The notes beneath the pieces are model-generated. The model had not been told where the DNA came from and searched no databases. It saw only the letters and a program-made list of their open reading frames with translations. 64,000 nt of DNA from Tsukamurella ocularis. Lineage in GTDB: Bacteria; Actinomycetota; Actinomycetes; Mycobacteriales; Mycobacteriaceae. Shown piece after piece: positions 8,469-17,304 of this stretch. Position 1 is the stretch's first letter. Every line of letters begins with the position of its first letter. Made by a program: the position numbers and the translations under genes. The stretch lies in contig NZ_JANUCJ010000001.1 in NCBI RefSeq assembly GCF_024807615.1, positions 806,001-870,000 on the forward strand, written 5' to 3'.

Positions 8469-9718
8469 CGCGCCACCTCCGTCACGGCCGCCTCCAGGAT
8501 GTCCAGGCCCGCGGCGAGGTCCTCGTCGGGGATCGTCAGCGGCGGGATGAGTTTCAGGACGCGCCCTCCGCTGCCGCACGGACCGACGAGGAGTCCGGCG
8601 TCGAAACACGCCGCCTGGACGGCCTTGGCGAAGGCCCCGTCGCCGGTGTCCAGAGCCTGCATCATGCCCTTGCCCCGCACCTCCCAATCGCGGTCGGGGT
8701 GGGCGGCGGCGAGCCCGGCGAGGCGCTTGCGCATCGTCTCCCCCTTGGCGGCGACGGTGGTCATCAGCTCGTCGTCGGCGAAGTAGTCCAGGGCGACGGT
8801 GCCCGCCACCATCGACAGGCCCTGGCCGCGGAAGGTGCCGGTGTGCGCACCGGGCGACCAGTGCGCGTCGACGGCGGGCTTGTTGAGGTTCATGGCGATC
8901 GGCGTGCCGTAGCCGCCGAGCCCCTTGGCGAGGGTGATGACATCGGGGTCGAGGTCGTAGCCGTCGAAGCTGAAGTAACTTCCGGTGCGCCCGCACCCCG
9001 CCTGGATGTCGTCGATGATGAACAGCGCGCCGGTCTCCCGCGCGAGATCCTGCACCGTGTGCAGCCAGTCGGCGCTCGCGACGTTGACGCCGCCCTCGGC
9101 CTGCACGGCCTCCACGAGGAAGGCGGCGGGCGGGGTGTGGCCGCTGGACGGGTCCGCCAGGGCGGCAGCGTAGTCCGCGAGAGCGGTCTTGCCGCCGGGG
9201 GCGCTCTCGAAGGGCAGGCGCACCACGTCGCGCAGCGGCACCCCCGCCCACTGCCGGAAGGCGTGGTTGGCGGTGGCGGCGAGCGCCCCGAGCGTCATGC
9301 CGTGGAAGCCGTGGCTGAAGGCCACCACCTCGCGGCGGCCGGTGGCGAGGCGGGCGAGCTTGAGCGCTGCCTCCACCGCGTTGGTGCCGGTCGGTCCTGT
9401 GAACTGCATGCGGTGGTCCATGCCGCGCGGCGCGAGGATCACGTCGTGGAAGCGGGTGAGGAAGTCGCGCTTGGTGGTCGTGTAGGTGTCGAGGCTGTGG
9501 GCCACGCCGTCGGCCTCGAGGAAGTCGATCATGGCGCGCTTCATGTTCGGGTTGTTGTGCCCGAAGTTGAGCACGCCGGCGCCCGCGAAGAAGTCGATGT
9601 AGCTCTTCCCAGCCTCGTCCACCTGCCGTGCGTTGGACGCGGAGGCGAAGACGGTGGGGAAGTTCCTGCAGTACCCACGGACTTCCGATTCCCAGTTCTC
9701 GAACGCAGCAGTGTCCAT
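8465..9718 (-). CDS. doeD: Diaminobutyrate--2-oxoglutarate aminotransferase (ectoine catabolism)
   Basis: This is a class III PLP aminotransferase of 417 residues. GPTGTNAVEAALKLAR binds the cofactor phosphate, FIIDDIQAGCGRTG carries the PLP-contacting Asp, and VITLAKGLGGYG contains the Schiff-base Lys. The sequence is of EctB/DoeD type. With no ectA or ectC beside it, and with an ectoine hydrolase directly downstream, the catabolic role (diaminobutyrate to aspartate-semialdehyde) is more likely than synthesis. Start ATG at 9718 follows AAAGGAA. The open frame upstream of this ATG is a shadow of the deacetylase gene. The gap to the upstream gene is 34 bases. Confidence 0.87.
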   Translation of the reverse strand: MDTAAFENWESEVRGYCRNFPTVFASASNARQVDEAGKSYIDFFAGAGVLNFGHNNPNMKRAMIDFLEADGVAHSLDTYTTTKRDFLTRFHDVILAPRGMDHRMQFTGPTGTNAVEAALKLARLATGRREVVAFSHGFHGMTLGALAATANHAFRQWAGVPLRDVVRLPFESAPGGKTALADYAAALADPSSGHTPPAAFLVEAVQAEGGVNVASADWLHTVQDLARETGALFIIDDIQAGCGRTGSYFSFDGYDLDPDVITLAKGLGGYGTPIAMNLNKPAVDAHWSPGAHTGTFRGQGLSMVAGTVALDYFADDELMTTVAAKGETMRKRLAGLAAAHPDRDWEVRGKGMMQALDTGDGAFAKAVQAACFDAGLLVGPCGSGGRVLKLIPPLTIPDEDLAAGLDILEAAVTEVAR

Positions 9719-9752
9719 GCGAATTCCTTTCGTTCCGTTCGACTCTCTTCGG

Positions 9753-10901
9753 TCAGGGCGGCTCCGGCGCCCCTGCGAGACCCACCAGCAGGCGCGCCGC
9801 GGGATCGAGCAGGGCATCGTCGAAGTCGTATTCGGCGCTGTGCAGCGGCGCCTCGGTGCCGGAGCCGAGGAGCGCGAAGGCCCCCGGGATCCGCTGCAGG
9901 TAGTAGCTGAAGTCCTCCGACGCGAGGACGGGCGTCGCGGCAGCCGGCTCGGGCCAGTCCGCGCCGAGCACCGTCGACAGGCGGTCCCGCAGCTCGGCCG
10001 CCGGGCCGGGATGGTTGACGGTCGCCCCGTAACGCGCGGTGGTCCGGACGTCGGCACGCACGCCGTGGGCGGCGGCGGTGCCGCCCGCGATCTCGTCGAT
10101 GAGGGCGAAAACCCGGGTGCGGGCCGCGTCGTCGGCCGCACGCACGCTTCCCGCGAGCCGGGCCGTGCCCGGGGTGACGGTGGCGGCACTGTCCGCGCGC
10201 AGGGAGGTCACGGCCACCACGGCTGCCTGCTGCGGCGAGGTGCGGCGCGCGACGATCTGCTGCAGCGCGACCACGACCGCGGCGGCGGCAAGCACCGGGT
10301 CACGGGTGGCCTCGGGCTGCGAGGCGTGGCCGCCCCGGCCGATCAGCTCGACCTCGAAGGTCCCGTTGGCCGACATCACGGGTCCGTCGGGGCAGAGGAC
10401 GCGACCGAGGGGCATGCCGGGCCAGTTGTGCCAGCCGAAGACGACATCGACGCCGTCGAGTGCACCGTCGGCGATCATGCCGCGCGCACCGTGCCCGCCC
10501 TCCTCGGCGGGCTGGAACAGCAGGGTGACCGGGCCAGGAAGGCTCGATTCGTGGGCGTGGAGCCACCGGGCAACGGCGAGCAGGGCGGCAGTGTGGCCGT
10601 CGTGCCCGCACGCGTGCATGACGCCGTCGGTCGCGGAAGCGTACGGCAGGCCCGTCGCCTCGCGGATAGGCATGGCGTCGATGTCCGCGCGCAGCGCGAC
10701 ATGCCGGCCGGTCGCGGTCGGGGAGAGGCGGACGACGGTGCCCGTGTCCGCGCAGGGCCGCCACGCGAGACCGATCGCGTCGAGTTCGGCGCGCACGGCC
10801 GCGGCGGTGGCGTGCTCCGCCCAGGCGAGCTCAGGGCGGCGATGAAGTTCGCGTCGGAGTTCGGTGGCCCGGGCAACGGTCTCGGCCCAAGAATCGTTCA
10901 T
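9753..10901 (-). CDS. M20-family amidohydrolase, probable N-acetyl-diaminobutyrate deacetylase (DoeB2-like)
   Basis: The 382-residue protein is an M20D metallo-amidohydrolase. ELRRELHRRPELAWAE lies at the N-terminus, MHACGHDGHTAALL (about residues 93-106) and FQPAEEGGHGARGM carry the metal ligands, and ASEDFSYYLQ is the conserved C-terminal motif. In the ectoine pathway the acetyl group must be removed from N-acetyl-diaminobutyrate. The classical DoeB is an AstE-like enzyme, while an M20 alternative called DoeB2 is known in some bacteria. This gene is first in the operon and has a strong GAGGAGG site before the ATG at 10901. The family is certain; the substrate is inferred from context. Confidence 0.8.
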   Translation of the reverse strand: MNDSWAETVARATELRRELHRRPELAWAEHATAAAVRAELDAIGLAWRPCADTGTVVRLSPTATGRHVALRADIDAMPIREATGLPYASATDGVMHACGHDGHTAALLAVARWLHAHESSLPGPVTLLFQPAEEGGHGARGMIADGALDGVDVVFGWHNWPGMPLGRVLCPDGPVMSANGTFEVELIGRGGHASQPEATRDPVLAAAAVVVALQQIVARRTSPQQAAVVAVTSLRADSAATVTPGTARLAGSVRAADDAARTRVFALIDEIAGGTAAAHGVRADVRTTARYGATVNHPGPAAELRDRLSTVLGADWPEPAAATPVLASEDFSYYLQRIPGAFALLGSGTEAPLHSAEYDFDDALLDPAARLLVGLAGAPEPP

Positions 10902-11206
10902 CGGACCTCCTCGGATGGGTGTCCGTTTCGGTCCTGACCAACGTACCGCGATCCGACGGAAGGCGCACGGACGTCACCCGAACGACGGATCTGCCCGGGT
11001 CCGCGATGCATCCGCGTGAATCCGCGTGGGGCACGGGAAGCACGGCACGCGGATCCGCGGGCCGCCGCCCGAGCTGAACCCGCGTGCGGCACCTGCGCGT
11101 CGCGCAGGTGCCGCACCGTCGACGAGACCGCAGCACTGCTACGGATCGCCCCGTCGATGGTCCGACTGCGCCGACATCCTGCGCTGCAAGAGATCCGCGG
11201 CGCCCA
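10902..11206. other. Intergenic region upstream of the doe operon with a long hairpin
   Basis: This 305-base gap holds the promoter region of the ectoine-catabolic operon at its left end and sequence downstream of the acyl-CoA dehydrogenase at its right end. The only clear structure is the 33-base palindrome at 11084-11116. GC-rich partial repeats containing GGATCCGCGG and CGCGTGNGGCAC lie just to its left. I see no convincing gene. Confidence 0.6.
11084..11116. terminator. Near-perfect 33-base hairpin, probable terminator of the acyl-CoA dehydrogenase gene
   Basis: Two perfectly complementary 16-base arms (left arm begins GTGCGGCACCTG, right arm ends CAGGTGCCGCAC) are separated by a single base. 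The hairpin lies about 90 bases past the stop of the acyl-CoA dehydrogenase gene. It has no T-run, as is common for actinobacterial terminators. A REP-like mobile hairpin is an alternative. Confidence 0.5.
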
Positions 11207-12367
11207 CTAGAGGCTGCGCGCGATCAGTTCCTTCATGATCTCGTTGGTGCCGCCATAGATCTTCTGCACCCGTGCGCCCGCGTAGAGCTGAGCGATGGGG
11301 TATTCCATCATGTAGCCGTAGCCGCCGAAGAGCTGCAGCACCTTGTCGACGACGCGGCACTGCATGTCGGTGGCCCACAGTTTCGCCATGGACGCGGTCG
11401 CGGCGTCGAGGGTGCCGTCGATGGCGCGTCCGATGCAGTGGTCGATGAGCGTCCGGCCGGCGAAGACCTCGGTCTTGGCTTCGGCGAGCACGAATTTCGT
11501 GTTCTGGAAATCGGCGATCGGACGGCCGAAGGCCTTGCGCTCCTTGGTGTACGCGATGGCCTCGACCACGGCTTTCTCCGCCGCGTCGACGCCGCCGATG
11601 GCGATGCTCAGCCGCTCGCGGGGGAGCTGGCGCATCAGTTGGTAGAAGCCTTGGCCCTCCACGCCGCCGAGCAGGTTCTCCACCGGGACGCGCATGTCGG
11701 TGAACGAGAGCTCGCGGGTGTCCTGCCCGTGCTGTCCGATCTTCTTGAGGACGCGCCCGCGCTCGAAGCCGGGCAGGTCCTTCGTCTCCGCGACGATGAG
11801 GGAGATCCCCTTGGCACCCTGGCTCGGATCGGTCTTAGCCACGATGATCAGCAGATCGCAGTGACTGCCGTTGGAGATGAACGTCTTCGAACCGTTGATG
11901 ACGTACTCATCGCCCTCGCGGACCGCGGTGGTGCGCACGGCCTGCAGGTCCGAGCCGGTACCGGGCTCCGTCATCGCGACGGCCAGCACGGCTTCGCCCG
12001 CGGCCGCCTTCGGCAGCCACCGCGTCTTCTGTTCCTCGGTGCCGCAGTCGTCGATGTAGTGCGCGCAGATTGTGGAGTGCACGCCGTAGCCGAAGGCACC
12101 GTCGCCGGAGAAGACCAGCTCCTCTAGCACGACGGTGTCGTGCCCGAAGTCGCCGCCGGTGCCGCCGAGAGACTCAGGCAACTCGGTGCAGAGCAGCCCC
12201 GCGGCTCCCGCCTTGTTCCAGAACTCGCGGTCCACCTGGTGCTGCTCGGCCCACCGCTCCTGGTTCGGTGTGGCCTCACGGCGGAAGAACTCGGCGGCGT
12301 GCTTGCGCAGTTCCGTGTGCTCGGGAGTCTCCCAGACGGGGTGATAGTCGGGGAACAGTGCGGTCAT
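11207..12367 (-). CDS. Acyl-CoA dehydrogenase (FadE type)
   Basis: This 386-residue FAD flavoenzyme has the usual three-domain plan. AVAMTEPGTGSDLQAVRT (about residues 129-146) and FISNGSHCDLLIIVAKT form the FAD and substrate site of the middle domain. QLFGGYGYMMEYP and QKIYGGTNEIMKELI lie at the C-terminus; the Glu of GGTNEIMKE corresponds to the catalytic base of many short/medium-chain enzymes. Its exact acyl substrate is not readable. Start ATG at 12367 follows a purine-rich AAGAGAAGAG. It is divergent from a TetR gene with paired operator-like boxes between them, so substrate-responsive repression is likely. Confidence 0.9.
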   Translation of the reverse strand: MTALFPDYHPVWETPEHTELRKHAAEFFRREATPNQERWAEQHQVDREFWNKAGAAGLLCTELPESLGGTGGDFGHDTVVLEELVFSGDGAFGYGVHSTICAHYIDDCGTEEQKTRWLPKAAAGEAVLAVAMTEPGTGSDLQAVRTTAVREGDEYVINGSKTFISNGSHCDLLIIVAKTDPSQGAKGISLIVAETKDLPGFERGRVLKKIGQHGQDTRELSFTDMRVPVENLLGGVEGQGFYQLMRQLPRERLSIAIGGVDAAEKAVVEAIAYTKERKAFGRPIADFQNTKFVLAEAKTEVFAGRTLIDHCIGRAIDGTLDAATASMAKLWATDMQCRVVDKVLQLFGGYGYMMEYPIAQLYAGARVQKIYGGTNEIMKELIARSL

Positions 12368-12401
12368 GGGCAGTCTCTTCTCTTCAGCGCTCGAGCGGAC
12401 A

Positions 12402-12433
12402 ATACATTCGTATAGTCCACGATGCGTTTGTAT
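12402..12433. promoter_or_regulatory. Two tandem operator-like boxes, ATRCRTTYGTAT, 20 bases apart
   Basis: ATACATTCGTAT (12402-12413) and ATGCGTTTGTAT (12422-12433) share the pattern ATRCRTTYGTAT and are spaced exactly two helical turns apart. They lie in the divergent region between the acyl-CoA dehydrogenase and the TetR gene. A TANNNT hexamer, TAGGAT, at 12453-12458 is the likely -10 box of the TetR gene. Binding by that TetR protein is inferred. Confidence 0.6.
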
Positions 12434-12465
12434 CGCGCAAGGCCTCAGCCGCTAGGATCACGCAG

Positions 12466-13092
12466 GTGGAAGGGACACCAGCGGCCGGCCTCCCCGCGGC
12501 GAACGACGACCTGACCGCGAAGGCACGGATCCGCAACGCCGCGCTCGAGCTGTTCGCCGCACACGGGACGAGCGCCGTCTCGCTGCGCGCCGTCGCCGCG
12601 CGAGCCGGGGTCACCGTCGGACTGGTGCAACACCACTTCACGACGAAGGACGGCCTCCGGACCGCCGTCGAGGAGCAGATCGTCGAATACCACGCGCAGG
12701 CGATCGCCCGTGTCCCCGACGAGGGAGCGCCCGCCGACGTCGCGGCGGCCCGGGACGCCTCCGTCCGCGAGATGCTCGCCCGGCACCCCGCGGTCGTCGA
12801 CTACCTCCGTCGGTCCTTCCTCGACCCGACGGGCTCACCGCTCCTGATCCGGCTCACCGAACTGGGCCGCAGCGAGGTCCTCCGCCTGCGCACCGCGCAC
12901 CTCGCCTCCACCGAGCGGCCGGAATCCGACCAGGTGATCGCGATGATGGTCCGCCAGATGGGCACGCTGTTCCTGCAGCCGCTCGTCGACGCGATGTGGG
13001 AGCACCTGCGCGAGCCGGGCGCACCGTCGGACGACAAACCTCGACTGTCGGTGAGCACCGAGCCCGCGGGGCCGCACCGCCCCGACGTGTGA
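12466..13092 (+). CDS. TetR-family transcriptional regulator of the divergent acyl-CoA dehydrogenase
   Basis: The 208-residue protein starts at a GTG only 7 bases after a TAGGAT hexamer, so the mRNA is probably leaderless. The HTH occupies residues about 20-65 (RNAALELFAAHG, SLRAVAARAGVTVGLVQHHF). The remainder is a variable ligand domain, followed by a proline-rich tail. The much longer open frame upstream is antisense to the dehydrogenase and is not coding. Position and the two boxes between the genes suggest that it represses itself and the dehydrogenase gene. The ligand is unknown. Confidence 0.85.
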   Translation: MEGTPAAGLPAANDDLTAKARIRNAALELFAAHGTSAVSLRAVAARAGVTVGLVQHHFTTKDGLRTAVEEQIVEYHAQAIARVPDEGAPADVAAARDASVREMLARHPAVVDYLRRSFLDPTGSPLLIRLTELGRSEVLRLRTAHLASTERPESDQVIAMMVRQMGTLFLQPLVDAMWEHLREPGAPSDDKPRLSVSTEPAGPHRPDV

Positions 13093-13160
13093 CCAAGACG
13101 AGGTCACAGCGGCTTCAACCTCAGCATCGACTCAGGTTGGGCGCGGTAATCTGATGGGCG

Positions 13161-14582
13161 ATGTCCGAGACAACTCTTCCCTATCTGCCCATCTCGACGC
13201 GCAAGCTGATGGGGTGGTCGCGCACCACCCCGATCGAGGGGCACGTGCTGTCCACCCCCGACGTGGACCAGATCGCCCAGGCCGTCGCCGTCGTGGCCGA
13301 CGCCGAGGTCGACAAGCCCGCCTACCTGCGACGCGGCGTGATCGCGCGCGGGCTGGGCCGCTCGTACAACGAGTCGGCGCAGAACTCCGGCGGCCTCACC
13401 ATCGACATGACGCCGCTCAGCGCGATCCACGCGATCGATGCCGAGAACGCGATCGTCGATGTCGACGCAGGTGTCGACCTCGACACCCTGATGAAGGCGG
13501 CCCTGCCCTACGGCCTGTGGGTGCCCGTCCTCCCTGGCACGCGCCAGGTGACGATCGGCGGTGCCATCGCGCACGACATCCACGGCAAGAGCCACCACTC
13601 GACCGGCAGCTTCGGCAACCAGGTCGCCGAGATCACCCTGCTCGTGGCCGACGGCCGCATCCTGACGCTGGCCCCGAAGGGCACGCCGGACGACCCGAAG
13701 GGCGAGCTGTTCTGGGCCACCGTCGGCGGCATCGGCCTCACCGGCATCGTGCTGCGCGCCAAGCTGAACATGCAGCGCACCGAGACCGCCTACTTCAAGG
13801 CGGACGGCTGCACGACCGCCAATCTCGACGAGACGATCGACCTGCACCTGAACGGCTGGGAGGAGGGCGCCGAGTACGCCTCCGGCTGGTTCGACTCGAT
13901 CTCCAAGAAGAAGCTCGGCCGTGGCAGCTTCTCCAAGGGCAACCTCGCGAAACTCGAGGACCTGCCTGACAACCTGGCCAAGGACCCGCTGAAGTTCGAC
14001 GCACCGTCCCTCGTGACGCTGCCCGACATCTTCCCGCACGGCCTGGCGAACAAGTTCGATTTCTCCCTGCTCAGCGAGGTGTACTACCGCACGGGTGCCA
14101 CCTACCAGGGCAAGATCCAGAACCTGACGAAGTTCTACCACCCGCTGGATCTGTTCGGGGACTGGAACCGCGCCTACGGGCCGAAGGGCTTCCTGCAGTA
14201 CCAGTTCGTGGTGCCGCCCGGGAACGAGGACGAGTTCAAGCAGATCATCGTCGACATCCAGGCCTCGGGTCACGTCAGCTTCCTCAACGTGATCAAACTC
14301 TTCGGCGACGGCAACGACGCGCCGCTGAGCTTCCCGATGCGCGGCTGGAACGTCTGCGTGGACTTCCCCATCAAGAAGGGCCTGCACGAGTTCGTGACCG
14401 AGCTCGACCGGCGCGTTCTCGCCATGGGCGGCCGCCTGTACACCGCGAAGGACTCACGCACCACCGCGGAGATGTTCCACGCCATGTACCCGCGGGTCGA
14501 CGAGTGGATCGCCACCCGTCGCCGGATCGACCCGACGGGCGTCTTCATGTCCGACATGGGCCGCCGCCTCGAGCTCGCCTAA
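13161..14582 (+). CDS. dprE1: Decaprenylphosphoryl-beta-D-ribose 2'-oxidase
   Basis: DprE1 oxidises decaprenylphosphoryl-ribose, the first half of the epimerisation that makes decaprenylphosphoryl-arabinose, the only arabinan donor. The 473-residue protein has an FAD-binding domain in its first 190 residues ([37 protein letters not shown]) and an ALO-like substrate domain. In [13 protein letters not shown], Cys399 aligns with Cys387 of M. tuberculosis, the residue bonded by benzothiazinones. Start ATG at 13161 lies 8 bases after a TAATCT hexamer, suggesting a leaderless transcript. dprE2 follows after 28 bases. Confidence 0.97.
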   Translation: MSETTLPYLPISTRKLMGWSRTTPIEGHVLSTPDVDQIAQAVAVVADAEVDKPAYLRRGVIARGLGRSYNESAQNSGGLTIDMTPLSAIHAIDAENAIVDVDAGVDLDTLMKAALPYGLWVPVLPGTRQVTIGGAIAHDIHGKSHHSTGSFGNQVAEITLLVADGRILTLAPKGTPDDPKGELFWATVGGIGLTGIVLRAKLNMQRTETAYFKADGCTTANLDETIDLHLNGWEEGAEYASGWFDSISKKKLGRGSFSKGNLAKLEDLPDNLAKDPLKFDAPSLVTLPDIFPHGLANKFDFSLLSEVYYRTGATYQGKIQNLTKFYHPLDLFGDWNRAYGPKGFLQYQFVVPPGNEDEFKQIIVDIQASGHVSFLNVIKLFGDGNDAPLSFPMRGWNVCVDFPIKKGLHEFVTELDRRVLAMGGRLYTAKDSRTTAEMFHAMYPRVDEWIATRRRIDPTGVFMSDMGRRLELA

Positions 14583-14610
14583 GCCTCACGACCGCAAGGA
14601 ACCAAGACAT

Positions 14611-15372
14611 ATGAAGAACGCCGTGGGCGTCCCCCAGTCCCTGCTGCTGCTCGGCGGCACCTCCGAGATCGGCCTATCGATCGTCGAGGAGTACCTCGCC
14701 AAGAGCCCGATGCGCGTCGTGCTCGCCGCGCTGCCGAACGACCCGCTGCGCGAGCAGGCCGTCGCGCAGGTCGAGGCCGCCGGCGCCACGTCGGTCGAGG
14801 TCATCGACTTCGACGCGACCGACTTCGACGGTCACCAGAAGACCATCGACGCCGCCTTCTCCGGTGGCGACATCGACGTCGCGATCGTGGCCTTCGCCCT
14901 CGACTTCGACGCCGAGGAGCTCTGGCAGAACCAGCGCAAGGCCGTGCTCCTCGCGCAGGTCAATTACACGGGCGCCGTTTCCGTCGGCGTGCTCCTGGGC
15001 CAGAAGATCAAGGAGCAGGGCCACGGCCAGATCATCGCGATGAGCTCCGTCGCCGGCCTGCGCCCGCGCCGCAGCAACTTCGTCTACGGCTCCTCCAAGG
15101 CCGGCTTCGACGGCTTCTACCTCAACCTGGGCCAGGCCCTGGAGCCCTTCGGCGGCTCCGTCCTCGTGGTCCGCCCGGGCATGGTGCGCACCAAGTTCTC
15201 CGCGCACGTCAAGGAGGCGCCGCTGACGATCGACAAGGACGTCATCGCCACCCTCGCCGTCGACGCCGCGATCAAGGGCAAGTCGCTGATCTACGCGCCC
15301 GCACCGTGGGGCTTCGTCAGCTTCGGCCTGAAGAACATCCCGCAGCCGATCTTCAAGAAGCTCCCGATCTAG
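14611..15372 (+). CDS. dprE2: Decaprenylphosphoryl-2-keto-beta-D-erythro-pentose reductase
   Basis: DprE2 reduces the keto intermediate made by DprE1 to decaprenylphosphoryl-arabinose, using NADH. The 253-residue protein has the short-chain dehydrogenase fold: [18 protein letters not shown] at the N-terminus, [16 protein letters not shown] with the catalytic Ser, and [11 protein letters not shown] as the YxxxK site. Length matches the mycobacterial enzyme. It follows dprE1 by 28 bases with AAGGAACC before the ATG, and the two proteins act as a pair. Confidence 0.97.
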   Translation: MKNAVGVPQSLLLLGGTSEIGLSIVEEYLAKSPMRVVLAALPNDPLREQAVAQVEAAGATSVEVIDFDATDFDGHQKTIDAAFSGGDIDVAIVAFALDFDAEELWQNQRKAVLLAQVNYTGAVSVGVLLGQKIKEQGHGQIIAMSSVAGLRPRRSNFVYGSSKAGFDGFYLNLGQALEPFGGSVLVVRPGMVRTKFSAHVKEAPLTIDKDVIATLAVDAAIKGKSLIYAPAPWGFVSFGLKNIPQPIFKKLPI

Positions 15373-15415
15373 GGGGCGCGTCCGATTCTCGGCACCACCC
15401 TTTACGCTGGCCCGC

Positions 15416-17302
15416 GTGACTGACACGCGCACCGTCGACGCCCCCGAGGCCCCCGCCCGGGGGCGGGACCTGGCCCTCGACCTCGCCGCCGCCGCGATCC
15501 TCGCGGCGGCGGTCGGCGTCGTCGGGTGGTTCGCCATCAGCTCCGTCGAGTGGCCCGCGTACAGCAGCTCCAACGTCACCCGCGCGTTCTCGACCGTCTT
15601 CCAGGTGATCGCGATCGTCGTGCTCGCCGGCTGCGCCGTGCTCCTGTCCCGAGCCGTACCGGCCTGGCAGGCGCGCCTGGCCCGCCTGCTCTCCTTCGCG
15701 ACGGTAGCCGGATTCGTCACCGTCACTCTGGCCCTACCGCTCGGCGGCACCAAGCTCTACCTCGGCGGCATCTCCGTCGACCAGCAGTTCCGCACCGAGT
15801 ACCTGACCCGCTTCACCTCGTCGCCGCGGCTGGCCGACATGACCTACATCGACATGCCGCCGCTGTACTCCCCCGGCTGGTTCTGGCTGGGCGGGCGCTT
15901 CGCGAAGCTCTTCGGCCTCGAGGGCTGGGCGGCGTTCCAGCCCTGGTCGATCGTCTCGCTGGCCGTCGCCGCCGCCGTCGCGCTGGCCCTGTGGCTCACC
16001 GTCGTCGGGCCCGCCCGCGCGATCGCCGCGACGCTCGCCACCACCGTCGCGATGCTGCTCTACGGCTCCGCCGAGCCCTACGGCGCCGCAGTCGCGATCC
16101 TGCTGCCGCCCGCGCTGATCGTCGCCTGGACCGCCATCCTCCGCGGCCGCCGCGGGGCGCTCGTTCTCGTGGGGGTGTACCTCGGCATCGCGGTGTGGTT
16201 CTACACGCTGTACCTGGGCGTCGCGGCGTTCACCATCGTGCTGATGGGCCTGATCGCGCTGGTCGCCGCCTGGATCCGCAAGCGCCGGTTCGAGTGGCGC
16301 TACCCCGCGCGGGTCGCGGCGATGGGCCTCATCGCCATCGCGATCGGACTCCCCGCGTACGGGCCGTTCCTCCTGCGCGTTGCCCGCGACGGCACCGACT
16401 CCAAGGGCTCCGCGTTCCACTACCTCCCCGAGCAGGGTTCCGTTCTCTCGCTGCCGATGCTGCACTTCACGCTGCTCGGCGCGCTCGGCATGATCGGCGT
16501 GATCTGGGTCCTGGTGAAGGTCCGCTCCAGCCTGTCCGCGCAGGCGCTCGGCCTCGGCATCGCAGGCGCGTACCTGTGGGCGATCCTCTCGATGGCCGCC
16601 TCCCCCGCCGGCACCACGCTCCTCGGCTTCCGCACCGAGCCGGTGCTGCACATCCTGCTCGCCGCCGCCGGCGCGCTCGGCGCGGTGACGATGGTCGGCG
16701 CGCTCGGCGACGGCTACCCGCGCTACCGCGACGCCGGGGTCGTGCTCGGCGTGCTCGCCGCGATCGGTGTGGCGCAGACGATCCCGGCGCAGCTGGCCGG
16801 GGAGATCGCCGTCGCCTACTCCGATACCGACGGCCACGGCGAGCGTGGCGACCGCCGGCCCGCGGGCGCGGAATCGTCGTACAAAGACGTGGACGCCGCC
16901 ATCCTGGCCGCGACGGGCAGGCCGCGGACCGACACCGTCGTGCTCACGGCCGATTACGGCTTCCTCGCGATCTACCCGTACTGGGGCTTCCAGAACCTCA
17001 CGTCGAACTACGCGAACCCGCTGGCGCACTTCACCGCCCGGTCCGCGGCGATCGAATCGTGGGCGAAGCTGGAGACGCCGGACGAGCTGGTCAAGGCCCT
17101 CGGCGAGACGCCGTGGCGCGCCCCGGACGCCTTCGTCTTCCGACGGTCCGCCGACGGCCTCTCGCTGCGCCTCGCCGAGGACGTCTACCCCAACGACCCG
17201 AACGTGCGCCGATACACCGTCGTCTTCCCCGAGAAGCTGTTCGAGGACCCGAGATTCGCCGTCACCGAGACGGGCCCGTTCGTCGTGATTGTGAGGAAGT
17301 GA
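15416..17302 (+). CDS. aftA: Galactan 5-O-arabinofuranosyltransferase AftA
   Basis: AftA is a membrane GT-C enzyme that adds the first arabinose to galactan, using decaprenylphosphoryl-arabinose. The 628 residues are slightly shorter than the mycobacterial protein. About a dozen membrane helices are followed by an extracytoplasmic domain from about residue 465. FRTEYLTRFTSSPRLADMTY and MPPLYSPGWFWLGGRF (near residues 125-165) form the conserved first periplasmic loop with acidic residues. Start GTG at 15416 comes 7 bases after TACGCT at 15403-15408, so aftA may have its own leaderless promoter although dprE2 ends only 43 bases upstream. An SDR gene follows after 2 bases. Confidence 0.95.
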   Translation: MTDTRTVDAPEAPARGRDLALDLAAAAILAAAVGVVGWFAISSVEWPAYSSSNVTRAFSTVFQVIAIVVLAGCAVLLSRAVPAWQARLARLLSFATVAGFVTVTLALPLGGTKLYLGGISVDQQFRTEYLTRFTSSPRLADMTYIDMPPLYSPGWFWLGGRFAKLFGLEGWAAFQPWSIVSLAVAAAVALALWLTVVGPARAIAATLATTVAMLLYGSAEPYGAAVAILLPPALIVAWTAILRGRRGALVLVGVYLGIAVWFYTLYLGVAAFTIVLMGLIALVAAWIRKRRFEWRYPARVAAMGLIAIAIGLPAYGPFLLRVARDGTDSKGSAFHYLPEQGSVLSLPMLHFTLLGALGMIGVIWVLVKVRSSLSAQALGLGIAGAYLWAILSMAASPAGTTLLGFRTEPVLHILLAAAGALGAVTMVGALGDGYPRYRDAGVVLGVLAAIGVAQTIPAQLAGEIAVAYSDTDGHGERGDRRPAGAESSYKDVDAAILAATGRPRTDTVVLTADYGFLAIYPYWGFQNLTSNYANPLAHFTARSAAIESWAKLETPDELVKALGETPWRAPDAFVFRRSADGLSLRLAEDVYPNDPNVRRYTVVFPEKLFEDPRFAVTETGPFVVIVRK

Positions 17303-17304
17303 CC

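Noticed and set aside
7215-10901. Ectoine biosynthesis cluster
   Set aside because: The transaminase resembles EctB, but no ectA acetyltransferase or ectC synthase lies beside it, and a hydrolase and deacetylase do.
11084-11116. Long palindrome as an insertion-sequence end
   Set aside because: No transposase gene and no matching partner repeat were seen nearby.
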